Source of the DNA: Gnetum montanum
Lineage: Eukaryota > Streptophyta > Gnetopsida > Gnetales > Gnetaceae
Assembly (NCBI GenBank): GCA_015680685.1
Contig: MNCI01012628.1
Coordinates: forward strand, 1,220,848-1,284,847
Direction: 5' to 3'
DNA: 64,000 bases
In this document: positions 34,067 through 45,756 of the stretch, one piece after another
How positions within the stretch are numbered: the stretch's first letter is position 1
Layout: each line of letters opens with the position of its first letter
Translations under genes and position numbers: made by a program
Notes under the pieces: generated by a model
What the model was told of the DNA's origin: nothing
The model's input: the letters and a program-made list of their open reading frames with translations, nothing else
Databases searched by the model: none

Positions 34067-35130
34067 TTAAAGGTACACTACTTCTAAGAATCTCATGGTC
34101 TATTAAACTAGTTTCATCATGTGACTAGGAAGACATCTTACCCATGTCTAAAAGTGCACCTATAATGGAATTAGCATTGGCTATTTGGCTAGAAAGTCAT
34201 GTTACCCATGTCTAAATGCACCCCTCTAACCAATGGTCAAAATGTTCCAAAAATTAAAACATTATAATTAATTAATTGTAATTTTTGCTTCCTAAGTTTT
34301 TCTTGCTGAGTAATAGTATCATCATATGATTATGATTAGTCTCATTATAGTTAATTAGGGATGATGTCATGAGACGTCACTAGTACATAGTGTGGACTTG
34401 ATTTGGAACTTGGATGGAAAGGTATAATAATCTTTTTAACATGCTTGAAACACATGATTCATTATGACTATGATAAGACACTTCATGTCACATTGTATTT
34501 AATTCCTTCTTTTGCCATCTCATCTCACTAGTATGTATAATTATGAATTTAATGATTATTGTATATTATAGTGCTAACTTCTTGTTGAGGAAGATTCAGC
34601 ATGTGTGTATTGAAAGATAAATATGACTCACATTCAATTCCTCAAGTACCCATAGATACTTATAGGAGTGGTTATACAAGGGCATTAAGGGTAAGAGCCT
34701 ACTTCAGAGAGGATTCACTTGTATGAGTTTTGTGTCTCATATTTGACAACCAATTCTACATCATCTTGCTCATTCCAAGCTATTTTTCAACCTCTCATAT
34801 TATTCCTATAGCTCTCAACAATTGATAAAACTTGGCCATTTTCAACTTGATCAATTATCTACATTGTATATTCATCCTTACTTAAGAACCTTGTTTTTCA
34901 CCATTCTTCACCATCTAAAGAGCAATAAAACCATTTGTAAGCATCATTCTTTGGGCAAACACTCTTCGAAAAGCATTAGGACCCTCTAGATATAATAATT
35001 TAACATTATTTTTTTTCTAAAATTTAAGCAAAAAATTTAAATTTTTTAAAGGTGATATCGTAGCTACAATATTGCATCATCTATAATATCACAACTATGA
35101 TATTGTAGGTATGATGTATCCTATATAACC
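34067..35130 (+). other. Element D 3' spacer, right part, and probable LTR start
   Basis: Sequence resumes the spacer of D after element E. It has AGACATCTTACCCATGTC repeats (about 34129 and 34195) matching AGACATGTTATCCATG at 24345. It also has AGGGCATTAAGGGTAAGAGCC at 34679, matching E at 32303. From about 35045 diverged GATATCG and GATATTG dyads lead to TATATAACC at about 35112, like a decayed U3. Confidence 0.55.
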
Positions 35131-35229
35131 TCCTATATGAAACTAAAAATAAAATTGTTTACTTACATTCACTAAGATTCCTTAGATCTATCAGACCAGT
35201 TTCAAGATTCTTTTTATAAAATTTTTTTA

Positions 35230-35560
35230 ATTTCTGATCAAGCATCAGTTGGTTGTGTCGACGCAGCCACTTTGACATAATTGCTTCGACGCAGTTGCCT
35301 CAATGCAGCTGCTTCAAGGCAACTGCTTTGATGTTGTTGCTTCAAAGTAGCCCCATTGACACAACCCCATTCACGTGACCTCGTTAACACATGCAATGAT
35401 GCATTGATGTAGCCCCATCGATGCATTCTCTATTTTCGCCTATAAATATATGTGCTCCTACCATGTATTAGCATTCTTTTGCCAATAGAGTAGCCGAACT
35501 CTTGAAGTTTTATTTTGTATTCTTAGAGAACAATCAGTGAGCATGGATTTGAGTTAGTTG
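35230..35560 (+). repeat. Decayed LTR-like promoter fragment with GACGCAG repeats
   Basis: Repeated TTGCTTCGACGCAG-like units (35235-35430) precede TATAAATA at 35441-35448. The following sequence (GCCGAACTCTTG...TTCTTAGAGAA) resembles R of the element A LTR. It may be another subfamily's U3/R, truncated before U5. It ends about 1.5 kb upstream of the PABP start codon. Confidence 0.45.
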
Positions 35561-37104
35561 TACAGTGTCTTAGTTTTTTTTTTTTTTTTTGTTTAAACAA
35601 TGAGATACTAGCTTGATGGTAAGATTCTTGATGTTGAAGCTTTGATTCTAATAAGCAATATTAAATTATAAAGTTTTATTTCAACTATACATCTACATAT
35701 ATTCTAATTATTAAAGCTGCCAACACCTTCTTAAGGAAAGGATTTTACCAATATATATATGGTTAGATAAAATGTTGGGGAGAATCAAGCCACAGGCAAT
35801 CGCAATCCCAATGCCAAACGCATGAATGGCGAGGAGGGGCCAATTGCTCATTTAAAACCCTAATAACCTAACCCCGTCTCCGGGTTGGACTTCGATCACA
35901 CGAGCAAGGCAATGCCACGTGGCGGTGACCAAACCAGCAAATACCGGAAGCAGCCGGTGAAACCCGGTCGCCGGAGGCAAACGGCAGGCCGGAGCTTTTT
36001 GGTTTTCCGTCGGCAAGAAAAAAAAAAAAAAATACCGAAGGTTTGTTAAAGTCCGGAAAAACAAAAGCAAAGTGGGAGAGAGAAGACCTAGCAAGGGGAC
36101 GGCAGGAGGTGGTTCAAATACGGGTTATGACGTAACATACATTCTTATAGTAGCAAAGCAGGAGAGGAAGCTAAGCTATTTGTTTGTTTGTTTTATTTAC
36201 TAATATACTGCATTAATTAGTAGTAATAGTTATAGCAAAAGTAGTAGGAGAAGGAGGAAAGAATAACAAGAAGGAAGTACAGAGAAGAGGCAACAGCATT
36301 TGGACGGACGGTGTGGCGCAGTGAGAAAGACAGAGACACAGACACAGGCAGGGAACGCCCAAGTAAGTGTAGGAAGTGCTGCTTCCATTTGTGTTTTGTT
36401 TTCCTATTACTCATTCATTCATTCATTCTTAATATTATTCCTGTTTCTACCCTATCGTCATCTTCTTTCTTCCATTTCCATTTACTAGTAATACTCTCTC
36501 TCGTTCCTTCCTTTTTCCCTGTCCCTCTCCTCTCATCCCATCTCGTCTCCATCTCTTCCCCACTCTCATCTTCTGTAACGCCATTTCATTCATTTGCAGA
36601 CAGACGCAGGCGCAGTCTCTTGCAATCCCTCCCTCCTCCTCCTCGTTGTGTTTCTGATTTGCCTTTTATGCTTGATTATATTTTGTTTTGTTGTTTTGCT
36701 TCGGTTTCGACCGAGTCTTGCATATCCGCCCCGCCCTTCCTCCATTGTCCGTCTGAGAGAGAGAGAGCAAAAGAAAAACCAAAAAAAACCCTAAAAACCT
36801 AAAAACCATAAAACACACCGCTCCAGTTCGGGCCCTTCTTGGCAGCAAGGGTTTGTGTTCGTGTAGCTGTTGCTGTTGTCGTCGTCGTCGTCGTCTGGTT
36901 CTGTCTCTGGTTTTGGCGTTGGCTTTGCTTTTCCGCCGCGGTCTCGCTTTTGCTTGCGTGAGTTTGGACGTTTAGGGCTTTGTCTGCGTTTTGATCCATA
37001 TTAGTTTGTGGAGTGCGATTCTGCTGCAAACGAACAAGAGAGCGAGCGAGCGAGCAAGGACCAGACCAAACAAACAATCCGTCGATCGATCGGTCAATCA
37101 GTCA
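35561..37104 (+). promoter_or_regulatory. PABP promoter and 5' leader region
   Basis: Sequence composition changes from AT-rich transposon relics to GC-richer DNA at about 35830. Telo boxes (AAACCCTAA) lie at 35855-35863 and 36785-36793; such boxes are known from promoters and leaders of plant translation-machinery genes. An A-rich leader tract spans about 36768-36815. GA repeats (about 36755), GTC triplet repeats (about 36877-36896) and a CATT array (about 36410-36427) are present. A putative leader intron is at 36363-36599. The transcription start cannot be fixed by reading. Short open frames here end before or overlap the main ATG and look noncoding. Confidence 0.6.
36363..36599 (+). other. 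Putative 5' leader intron of the PABP gene
   Basis: It has a strong donor AA|GTAAGTG, a 237-nt pyrimidine-rich body and acceptor ATTTGCAG|A. The acceptor is 505 bp before the start codon. Leader introns are common in plant housekeeping genes. This is a splice-signal inference without transcript support. Confidence 0.5.
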
Positions 37105-40100
37105 ATGGCGCAAGTTCAGGTTCAGCCTCAGGCTCAGGCCCCCGCCGTAGCGCAGCAGCAGCAGCAGCCGCAGCAGGGTTCAGGCGCTGGTGCGGTGAGT
37201 AATAATGGCGGAGGCGGCAGTAGCAACGGCCCTGCCAACATCAGCAACAACAACAACGGTAGCAGCAACAGCAACCCGTACGTGACGACGTCGCTGTACG
37301 TGGGTGATCTAGAGGCGAATGTGACAGAGGGCCAGATTTATGACCTCTTCAACCAGATCGCTCCTGTCCTTTCCGTTCGCCTTTGCCGCGATGTTTCCAC
37401 CAAAAATTCTCTCGGCTATGCCTACGTCAATTACAGTTCTGCTGAAAGCTGTAAGTTGCAGATCTTTTATCCAATAATCCTTGCCTTGGCAAGCTGAGTA
37501 TTTTTAGTTTGGATCATTTTTCTTTTATTTTGTTTATGCAGCCGAACTGTGCAGAGTCTTAGGTTTTTGATCGTTTGAATGCTTTTGAAAAAGATTGATA
37601 GATAATAGTTCCTCTCCCTTGTTCATTGGAAATCTATGGTACCGCGACAGTTTGTTTTTGCCGGTGGACTGCCCACTGAAACCCCTGAGATGCTTGGTTC
37701 GGAGATGCGTGGTGTATGTCTCTTTTATTCCTGTGAAGTATGCTTGCTTAAAAATGTAGATTGCCTGTTTGTGAAGCCTAAGGGATCATTTTAGAGGCTA
37801 TTGCCTCTTTTTATGTATGCTTGGCTCTTCATGTGTTTCCTTCTTTTGATGTCTTTTCGTTTACGTTTTATGATTACCTGTTACCGTTCACACTTGGTTA
37901 AAGTGAACCAGCATTTTTTTTGCTTGTTGATTGTTCCCAATTTTATGTCAGTTCCTTAGCATCTTGGATCTTTTCTACACGTCCGCTGTGATTTTTACTG
38001 TACTGAATGTTCACGTTTTGGGTAATGCATGTGTCTCATTTTGCTATATATAAATAGACATGATCGAAGGGATGAATACCATGGACGGTTTGAAAAATAG
38101 TAGTTTTTCGGTTTGTTTCATGTGTTTCGACATAATTATTTATTAACTAGGTATTTCAATTTCTTTGTGTTCGACTTTTTTCCAATTTTTTCTTGTGTTT
38201 TTAGCTGTCTATTTTTGAACGTAGTATCAATAATTTTCCGATTAAGTGTTACTTGTGGGGACAGCGTGGTTAGTTTTTATGGGATTTGATCATTTTAAAT
38301 ATTGAAGTGGTTTTTACTATGTAAGATTTTATCTATTTTTTGACTGCAGATTACATTACGAATTTTTCGAGGCTTGCGTTCACATTTAAATGCAGTTAAC
38401 TTTTAAACATTAAAATTGAAATGTAAAGTAACTCTTCTTAATTATCAAACCATCCAAGTAATTTTGCATAGCACCGAAAAGTTTTCTTATTTACCAGCTC
38501 ATTGCTTCTAGATTTTATTATCAGTTATTCATTTAATGTTTTCTCCAAGTTTTCCTATAATTTACAGTGGTTTCTGGCAATGTTTTTAAATGTAATGTTT
38601 GTTTTTTCAAAGTTTTCTCGTTTGCAGCAGACCATTTGGTCCTTGATATGATAATGATAAACTAGTTCTAGTTAATAGTCTCTGAAAGCAGGTTTCATTT
38701 TTTCAGCTACAAAGGCATTAGAGTTGTTGAATTTTACACCTATTAACGGAAAACCTATCCGCATTATGTATTCACACCGGGATCCTAGTATCCGGAAGAG
38801 TGGGACAGCAAACATATTTATTAAGGTAAGAACTCTACGCTAATTTCTTAAAACCGAGCAGTTTATTTTTAGCAGGAAGAACTTGTATAAGCTGCAATAG
38901 AACATTCTTTGTTAGTTTACACCATATCATTATGTTTTCCTTGTAATGCAGAATCTTGATAAATCTATAGATAACAAAGCGTTATATGAGACTTTCTCAA
39001 AGATTGGGCGTATTCTTTCATGCAAGATTGCATTAGATACCTCTGGTAATTCCAAAGGTTATGGATTTGTACAGTTCGAGCAGGAAGAAGCAGCACAAGC
39101 TGCAATAGAACAGTTGAATGGAATGCTTTTAAATGATAAACAAGTTTATGTCGGACCTTTTGTTAGAAGACAGGAACGTGAACAAGCTAATGTTAAAGTG
39201 AAATTTAACAATGTTTATGTAAAGAATCTCTCAGAAGTTACAACTGATGATGACTTGAAAAAATATTTTGGAGAGTATGGTACTATCACTAGTGCAGTTG
39301 TGATGAGAGATGCTGATGGAAAGTCAAAGTGCTTTGGCTTTGTTAATTTTGAGAATCCAGATGATGCGGCAAATGCTGTTGAGGGATTGAATGGTACAAA
39401 AATTGATGGTAAGGAATGGTACGTTGGAAAAGCTCAGAAAAAATCTGAGAGGGAGGCTGAATTAAAGGGAAAATTTGAGCAATTGATGAAGGAAAGAAAT
39501 GAAAAATCACAAGGTGCTAATCTGTATTTGAAGAATCTGGATGATAGTATTGACGATAATAAGTTGAGAGATCTATTCGCAAATTATGGTATAATAACTT
39601 CATGCAAGGTATTGATTTTATGATGTGCCATTGTTGGTTATTTATTCCTCCTGGCTCTATTCTTTGGTGCATTTAAAGTGTTCATGGTATTATTTTTAGG
39701 TTATGAGAGACAATCATGGACATAGCAGGGGTTCAGGATTTGTAGCTTTTTCATCCCCAGACGAAGCGTCCCGGGCCGTGAGTTCCATTGTAGATTTTGC
39801 AAGTATTTTATAGTCTTTCTTTTCTCTTATCTCACGCAAAGTATTGGTTATATGCAGCTTGCTGAGATGAATGGTAAAATTATCATTAGCAAGCCTTTAT
39901 ATGTTGCTTTAGCCCAACGTAAGGAGGAAAGGAGACAACGGTTGCAGGTTAAAGTTTCACAACCGAACGTCCTTGAATGTTTGTTTACTTATAAATTTAA
40001 ACATTGTTTTTTTTTTCATTCGGAACATTTTCCTAATGTTTAACATGTTGAAAATTTTTTCCCAATGTTGCATAACTCTTACACCTAAATTTTTGAACTT

Positions 40101-41241
40101 CTTATTAGGCCCAGTTCTCCCAAATGAGGAACCCCATTGGGATTACACCTGCACTTCCAGCTCGAGTTCCTGTGTACCCTCCTGGTGGTCCTGCTCTTAG
40201 TCAGCCAATGTTTTATGGACAAGGGCCTCCGCAGCTCATGCCTCCCCAGGTGTGTTTTCTGTTGACTGTACTGTTTACTTCATTATAAAAGAAGAAGAGG
40301 AGAGTCTAATTTTTCAAGTTACATGAGTAATGCATGCACTGTGCCAACAGTGCTTCGTTGGTTTTTAGAGTTCATTGCATGCTGATTTTTTAGCCTTTTA
40401 CCACGCAACCTTTGCAGGCTCCCGGGTTTGCATATCAGCAGCAGATGGTTCCTGGCATGAGGCCTGCAAATCCACCAGTGCCCAATTTCTTTCTTCCTAT
40501 TATGCAGGCTCAACAGGGACAGCGTCCTGGAGGTAGGCGAGGAGTTGGACCAATACAGCAACCACAGCAACAGCTTTCTCTCATACAGCAGCAGGTATGT
40601 GATTCAGATTTTAAGTTTGGAGGTTTTTTTTTATGGGTTCTTGATTTGCCTCAATGTTATTATTTGATAATTTGAAAATTATTATAGATGCTACCTCGTG
40701 GTGGTGGGAGGGTTTTCCGATACCCTCCAGCAAGAAACATCAATGAAATGTCGATGCATACTGGTATGCTTCCAGTTCCAATGGACATGGGTGCTCTTCC
40801 TATGCGTGCAGCTGAAACACAAATCTCACAGCCCATTCCTATTGGAACTTTGGCCAGTGCTCTAGCAAATGCAAGTCCTGAACAGCAACGATCGGTAATT
40901 TATTTCTCAGTTTAATTTGTTTGATGTATTTCCTCATCTCTTTTGTTTCAGCGTTTACTAGTTCCCGAAGGATGAGTTTCATGTTCACTCTATCATGGCA
41001 GATGCTTGGTGAAAACTTGTATCCATTGGTCGATCATCTTGAACATGAACATGCTGCAAAAGTGACTGGAATGCTGCTGGAAATGGACCAACCAGAGGTG
41101 CTGCATCTTCTGGAATCTCCAGAAGCCCTAAAGGCCAAAGTAGCTGAAGCAATGGAGGTCCTGAGGAATTCAGGACAGGCGCATACTGCACCAGCTGATC
41201 AACTTGCAGCCTTATCTTTAGATGAACAACTAGTTTCTTGA
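37105..41241 (+). CDS. Cytoplasmic poly(A)-binding protein (PABP), nine coding exons
   Basis: It binds mRNA poly(A) tails in the cytoplasm, supporting translation and stability through eIF4G and MLLE partners. Coding exons: 37105-37450, 38707-38825, 38952-39608, 39700-39777, 39858-39947, 40109-40249, 40418-40594, 40688-40894 and 41002-41241. All junctions are GT-AG and the frame is continuous for about 684 residues, a usual length. A Gln/Asn/Gly-rich N-terminus (1-60) is followed by four RRMs. RRM1 (about 63-140) has LYVGDL and GYAYVNY. RRM2 (151-228) has IFIKNL and GYGFVQF. RRM3 (242-320) has VYVKNL and CFGFVNF. RRM4 (345-421) has LYLKNL and GSGFVAF. A Pro/Gln/Met linker leads to the C-terminal MLLE domain (about 580-665) with [22 protein letters not shown]. 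The start ATG gives the full N-terminus with no later in-frame Met before RRM1. No broken codons: the one intact gene here. Its paralogue class (PAB2/4/8-like) is my inference. Confidence 0.97.
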
Positions 41242-42179
41242 GAGTTATTTTTCAGGGGTTTTATACATTAATTATTCTTGTTGAACAAGCTATAACTACA
41301 CAAGTTTAATCGTAGTACTTATGGTATTTTGAATGCATGTGAGATGGCACTACTCTGCTTTCTTGTGGAAGTAAAATTTTGAGTGAATGCTGAATTTGGA
41401 TGTTTTATTTATTATTTGTTTTAAAGACCTAAGTTTTTGATGTTACACTTTGAACAGCTACATTTTTTTGGTATAGTATATGTTCTAGTGTGGAAACATT
41501 CTTCAAATATGTTGTGATAATTCTTATTTTAAAGTTACTCTTTTATGTCTGGAAACTTGTAAATAGGGCTGGGATCCTATGGTTTCAAGGACGTTGCGTT
41601 TTTTTTTTTGGCGTGGTTTTCTGGACCGTGATATTTAATTGTTGTAGAAATTTATGCCATTCTCTATTGAAAACTATTTAAAGTTCTTGATCTTTTTCCC
41701 TGGAACGATTTGTGAACCGGATGGGGTTGAAAGATTAGTAGGTTTTTTGTCCCAATCTCATGCACAGGTTTTGAGATCCTGTGTTTTTTCACACTGAAAA
41801 ATGAAAATTTAACATAAAATGCGGGCGTTTGAGATGTATTGTAGTTAGAGACTTGAAGAATCTTAGTGGACTTCCTTACTGGTTGTACCGTCCTAAACGC
41901 ATCTACGTAGTGCTGGCTGCGATCCCTCTTTTTCCGTTCATGTATGTGTTCGGAGAGATTCTTTAACATGTTCGAATGTGGGGTCAATCATAATTTTACT
42001 TGGATATAGACAGAATTTTAGTTAGAAGGTCCATCAAATTATAGTCACTGCGAGGGCTTTCCTGTGAATCTGTTACGAGAATCCAAGGTGGGACGGAATC
42101 ATGAACGGAGGTTTTTTTGGTTTTCGTGACTCGTCTGGTTCGAGGATCTTGTTAGCAAGGTAACATGTGAAAGTATCTG
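41242..42179 (+). other. PABP 3' UTR and downstream flank
   Basis: T-rich sequence after the stop codon fits a plant 3' UTR, but no canonical AATAAA is obvious, so the cleavage site is not assigned. Beyond about 41560 I see no gene. At about 42180 LINE-like endonuclease sequence begins. Confidence 0.5.
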
Positions 42180-42940
42180 TAAAGTTCTTTGGATTATTAG
42201 AGATGATTTTAATATAGTGAAAGTTATTTAAATAAATTTGGTGGCTAAGAAGATCGATGCAATGTCAAAGAAAAATATTTTCTTTATATTACTTTTTTAT
42301 TTTTACCTCATTTGAATGAAAAACATTATAATTGATATAATTATCAATAAGAAAATAATAGAGTTATTGTCGACTTTAAAGATTTTCTTTTTGGAGCTTG
42401 CAAGAAAAGTAGAAGTGTATACATATGCTACTTTTCTCTTTAGTATTAAACTTTCATCTTTTTGAAAGCATGAGCTTTTTTGTATGAATGTTAATATGTT
42501 TATAGGACCTAGTAGAAAAAATATTTTAAAGTATGTAGAAAAAAGCATGTTGGTTATGTTGATTGGTGAAAATAAACTACTTGAGTCAAAAATTATGCTA
42601 GATGGTTTGGAAAGTAATTTTCTAAGCATCAGCTTTAAGTTGAAGAAGATTTTGCAGAATTTTTAAAGTAAATATTAGTTCTTTTATAGGAGAATCCTTG
42701 TGATTTTGAAACTTAAAAAGTCTTGGTTAAAGATCATTATGCTAAACAATATTGGGATATTTTTTAGGTTAAAAGTTCTCACGAAACTTGCATGGGTTAG
42801 CTAAAAATTGAAGATGAACCTTGTAAGGAATTTTTTAAATTTATAAAAGGAATGGTCAAGTACTTAAATTGGAATCACTTTATATAAATGATTCCATTAT
42901 TAAAGATCTTGAGACTATTGACAGTTTTTTAACAAATCAT
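42180..42940 (+). pseudogene. LINE endonuclease and linker remnant
   Basis: A WIIRDDFNIVKVI segment at about 42192-42230 resembles the GDFN-IVR motif of plant LINE AP-endonucleases (the usual Gly is Asp). Further on, KSWLKDHYAKQYWDIFF-like and ILRLLTVF pieces fit the linker before RT. The match is weak and frames change repeatedly. Confidence 0.45.
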
Positions 42941-42949
42941 TTTCTTTTA

Positions 42950-45050
42950 TGTAATAGCCTGTATTCTTTGTATTTTTGGTACTTATGATCTTTATAAAGT
43001 TGTGATGTTTATGTTTGTTTGTGAGTTTTATGTATGTTATTAGTTTGTTATATTTAAGGTGTTTCTTATAAGGTTTATGTTGATGAGTTTTGATATGCTT
43101 AAGTGCATGGATGTTATTATGTACCTTTTGGATATTCATATTTTTATATATATGTATTCTTTACCATTCAGTAGATGTACTAGAATGTATTCTTTACCAT
43201 GGCATGCAATTTATGGTTTGTTTCTTTGTTTTACTAGAATGTATTTTATGATCTTGTTTATTATGTGGTGTCCAATCTTCTTGAAACACTATTAAATCTT
43301 CCACGTTTGTTGAATTGACATTGTTCTTGTTTGGGTTTTTAATTGTTGAATCTTTTCCTTTACTTGGATGATTATTGATTGGTTTAAACCTTGGTTGATT
43401 GTTTCATCTTTCTTAGGTTAATTAGGATATTATTTTCACCCTTTTGATCTTTTAGGTCTTTGTTGCATGCACTTTCCCATAACAAACTTTCGTTAGTCTT
43501 CTTTGGGATCTTAAGTTTTCTTGTGTTCATCTTGAATTAGTGGATATTTTATGTTATGAGTGTTGATCCTTACATAATTATTGGTTGTTGGTAATTTTGG
43601 TATTTGCATTGTTGAGGCTCAATTGGTTTGTTGGAGGCTATGGCCATGTTTTCTCTTCTTGGACTTTATTGGTATCTTGAAATACTATTGAGACATGTGG
43701 GATCTCTTGAATGTTGGATTTTGACCCATGTGATGTTGGAATTCCCTTGTGATTAACTTGGATTTGATGGTGTTATAATTTTTTTCCTTGGGCTGGTATC
43801 CTTGTGAAGATACCTTGGATTGCTAGGTCTCTTAAAGAGATGGACTCTTTTGGTTTTATTGTTGTTACCCTCCACCATTAGTTTGGATGCTATGTTTATA
43901 TGTTTGTTGGTTGTTTGGATGTTGGAACCAGCACCAAGTTTATGTGGTCGATTGGAGATGGGCTTCCTAGAGATGGCTTAATGATTGACTCCCATTGGGA
44001 TGCATCAGTGTGGCTTTCATGTAGGCCTCATACTATGTGAGAGGGTGATTCCATGGCTCATTAATATTTTTTGTTTGATGCCCCTAGAACATTAGAGGTG
44101 ATGTCTTAGGTGACACCTCTAGCATCGGTATGTTTAAGAAACATTGGAAGTGATTTTTAAGTGATGCTTCACATTCCATTTGAGACTAATAGTAAATCCA
44201 AGCACTTGATAATTTGATATTTGGTTTGGATACATGTTAGTTTTGGAAGTTAGCAAGTTTACATAACAATGACATATACATTTGACATCGAGTGTGGTGC
44301 ATGCTAGCCTCCTTATTTGTGGTGATGATTGGAGTGGCCAAATCTTGGTTTTGGTATTGTTTGATGACTAGACATTTGGCTGTACATTTGTATGCTTGCT
44401 TGCATATTCTTAAGCTAATATGTTTTGCACATCAGCCATGCTTTTCCTAACTCCCATGAGATCTCATTTATTAGTTGGATATGATGCTAAGGTTTCTCAC
44501 TTAGTTTTAGATTGATAACCCATTTTATTTACAGGTTGATAGGATTGGGAGGAGATGGGAGATCTTGGATGGTTCGTTGAGTTGTTTTAATCTTAATGAT
44601 ATTATGTTCTAGTGTAGGATTTGGTTATTTATGTATTTGACATTTTAGCATTGTATTAGACATTATCTTCTTTTTCCTAGTTTTTATATTTACAAGTGAT
44701 GTATGGATTAGAATTACGTTTTTATGCCATTTATATCTCTATCCTGATGATTCAGATTTGTAGTTTATATATGTTTTTCTCTTTCTAGATAGATTTTATT
44801 TTCAACATAAATGTTTATATTTATATGTATCATATTTTTATATTTATGCATTTTCTTTTCTTCTAGTGTTTAGTTTTCTTCTTTTGTTTCTTAGGTCATG
44901 GCTTCAAGCTAGGTTCCTTCTTTCTTTTTAAAGCAAGTTCATTCATTTGTTATCTTGTTCTTTGCCATGGCCACTGATTTCGCTAGGGGTTTTACCCAAT
45001 TTAATGCTCTCCAACCTAAGGTCTAGGAATTTTTTCCTTTGAAGGTTTTA
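42950..45050. other. Unassigned G/T-rich insert within the LINE
   Basis: About 2.1 kb of G+T-rich sequence separates LINE endonuclease-like and RT parts. It begins TGTAATAGCC after a T-run, like some plant gypsy LTR starts, but I found no matching CA end or target duplication. No transposon protein or gene is visible. Confidence 0.4.
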
Positions 45051-45059
45051 GGAAGAAAC

Positions 45060-45756
45060 CCTTTCAAGCCTCTAGTATACATATTTCTCATCTTATAGTG
45101 GAAGAAATCAATGCATTAGCCTTTAGTTTAGCAAATGGTAAAGCTTCAAGTTTTGATGGTTTTCCTATTAAATTTTTTTAAAAACATTAGGACATTATTG
45201 GAGATTATCTCTTTCATGTTTTTCAAGAAGGCATTAAAAAGTTTTTCTTGGTAAAAATATTGATAAAGGTGTGATTTATCTTCTTCCTAAGAATATAAAT
45301 ATTCAACGTATTGGTAATTAGAGGTCTATGACTCTTTTTAATAATACTTATAAAATTTTAGCTAAATGCATGGGCTACTGAATTTAGAAGCTTATAGAAG
45401 ATATAACTAGTTTAGTTAAAGGTAGACATATCTTAAATAATGTTATTGTAGCTTGGAAGGGAATGTAGTTGACTTTTGCTACTCATCAAGACATTGCTTT
45501 TATTAAGTTAGAATATGCCAAAACTTATGGTAAAATTGAATGGAATTTCATTATTTTCAATCTCTATAAAATAGGATTTGATGATTATATTATGCAACTT
45601 GTCTCGACCTTGCTCACTGATGCTAATGCTTAAGTTGCTACTAATTTTGTATTAAGTTCCTTCTTTTCCCTTCAATGGTCAATTCACCAAGGTTGTCCTC
45701 TAGCTCCCTATCTTTTTATTATTGTTGCAAATTTTCTTTCACATAATTTGCATTAT
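45060..45756 (+). pseudogene. LINE reverse transcriptase, 5' part
   Basis: Motifs in order are EEINALAFSLANGKASSFDGFP (A/S-P-G-x-DG type), LLPKNINIQRIGN and NNTYKILAKCM. SLVKGRHILNNVIVAW follows (GR-I-N motif), then a KLEYAKTYGKIEWNFI segment equivalent to D-KAYD-V-W, in which the catalytic Asp is Glu. Last is IHQGCPLAPYLFIIVANFLSH (R-QGCPLSP motif). It is cut at 45756 by element F. Stops occur at several sites. Confidence 0.8.

Larger units (their letters stand above)
21240..35130 (+). mobile_element. Element D: old Ty3/gypsy remnant hosting elements A and E
   Basis: The remnant starts inside RT at 21240, where A ends, and reads through RNase H and integrase to about 23720. A spacer follows and is cut at 24441 by element E. 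It resumes at 34067. E is flanked by ACATG at 24437-24441 and 34062-34066. D is the most decayed copy, with stops every few tens of codons. Downstream, near 35045-35130, diverged GATATCG dyads and TATATAACC suggest the start of its own 3' LTR, which then loses similarity. Confidence 0.75.

Noticed and set aside
36311-36802. 163-residue open frame upstream of PABP
   Set aside because: Low-complexity Ser/Leu-rich translation of the pyrimidine-rich leader and putative intron; no domain and it crosses likely splice sites.
37451-37497. Extension of PABP exon 1 into the following sequence
   Set aside because: A consensus GTAAGT donor at 37451 and perfect continuation at 38707 with RRM1 sequence show this is intron.
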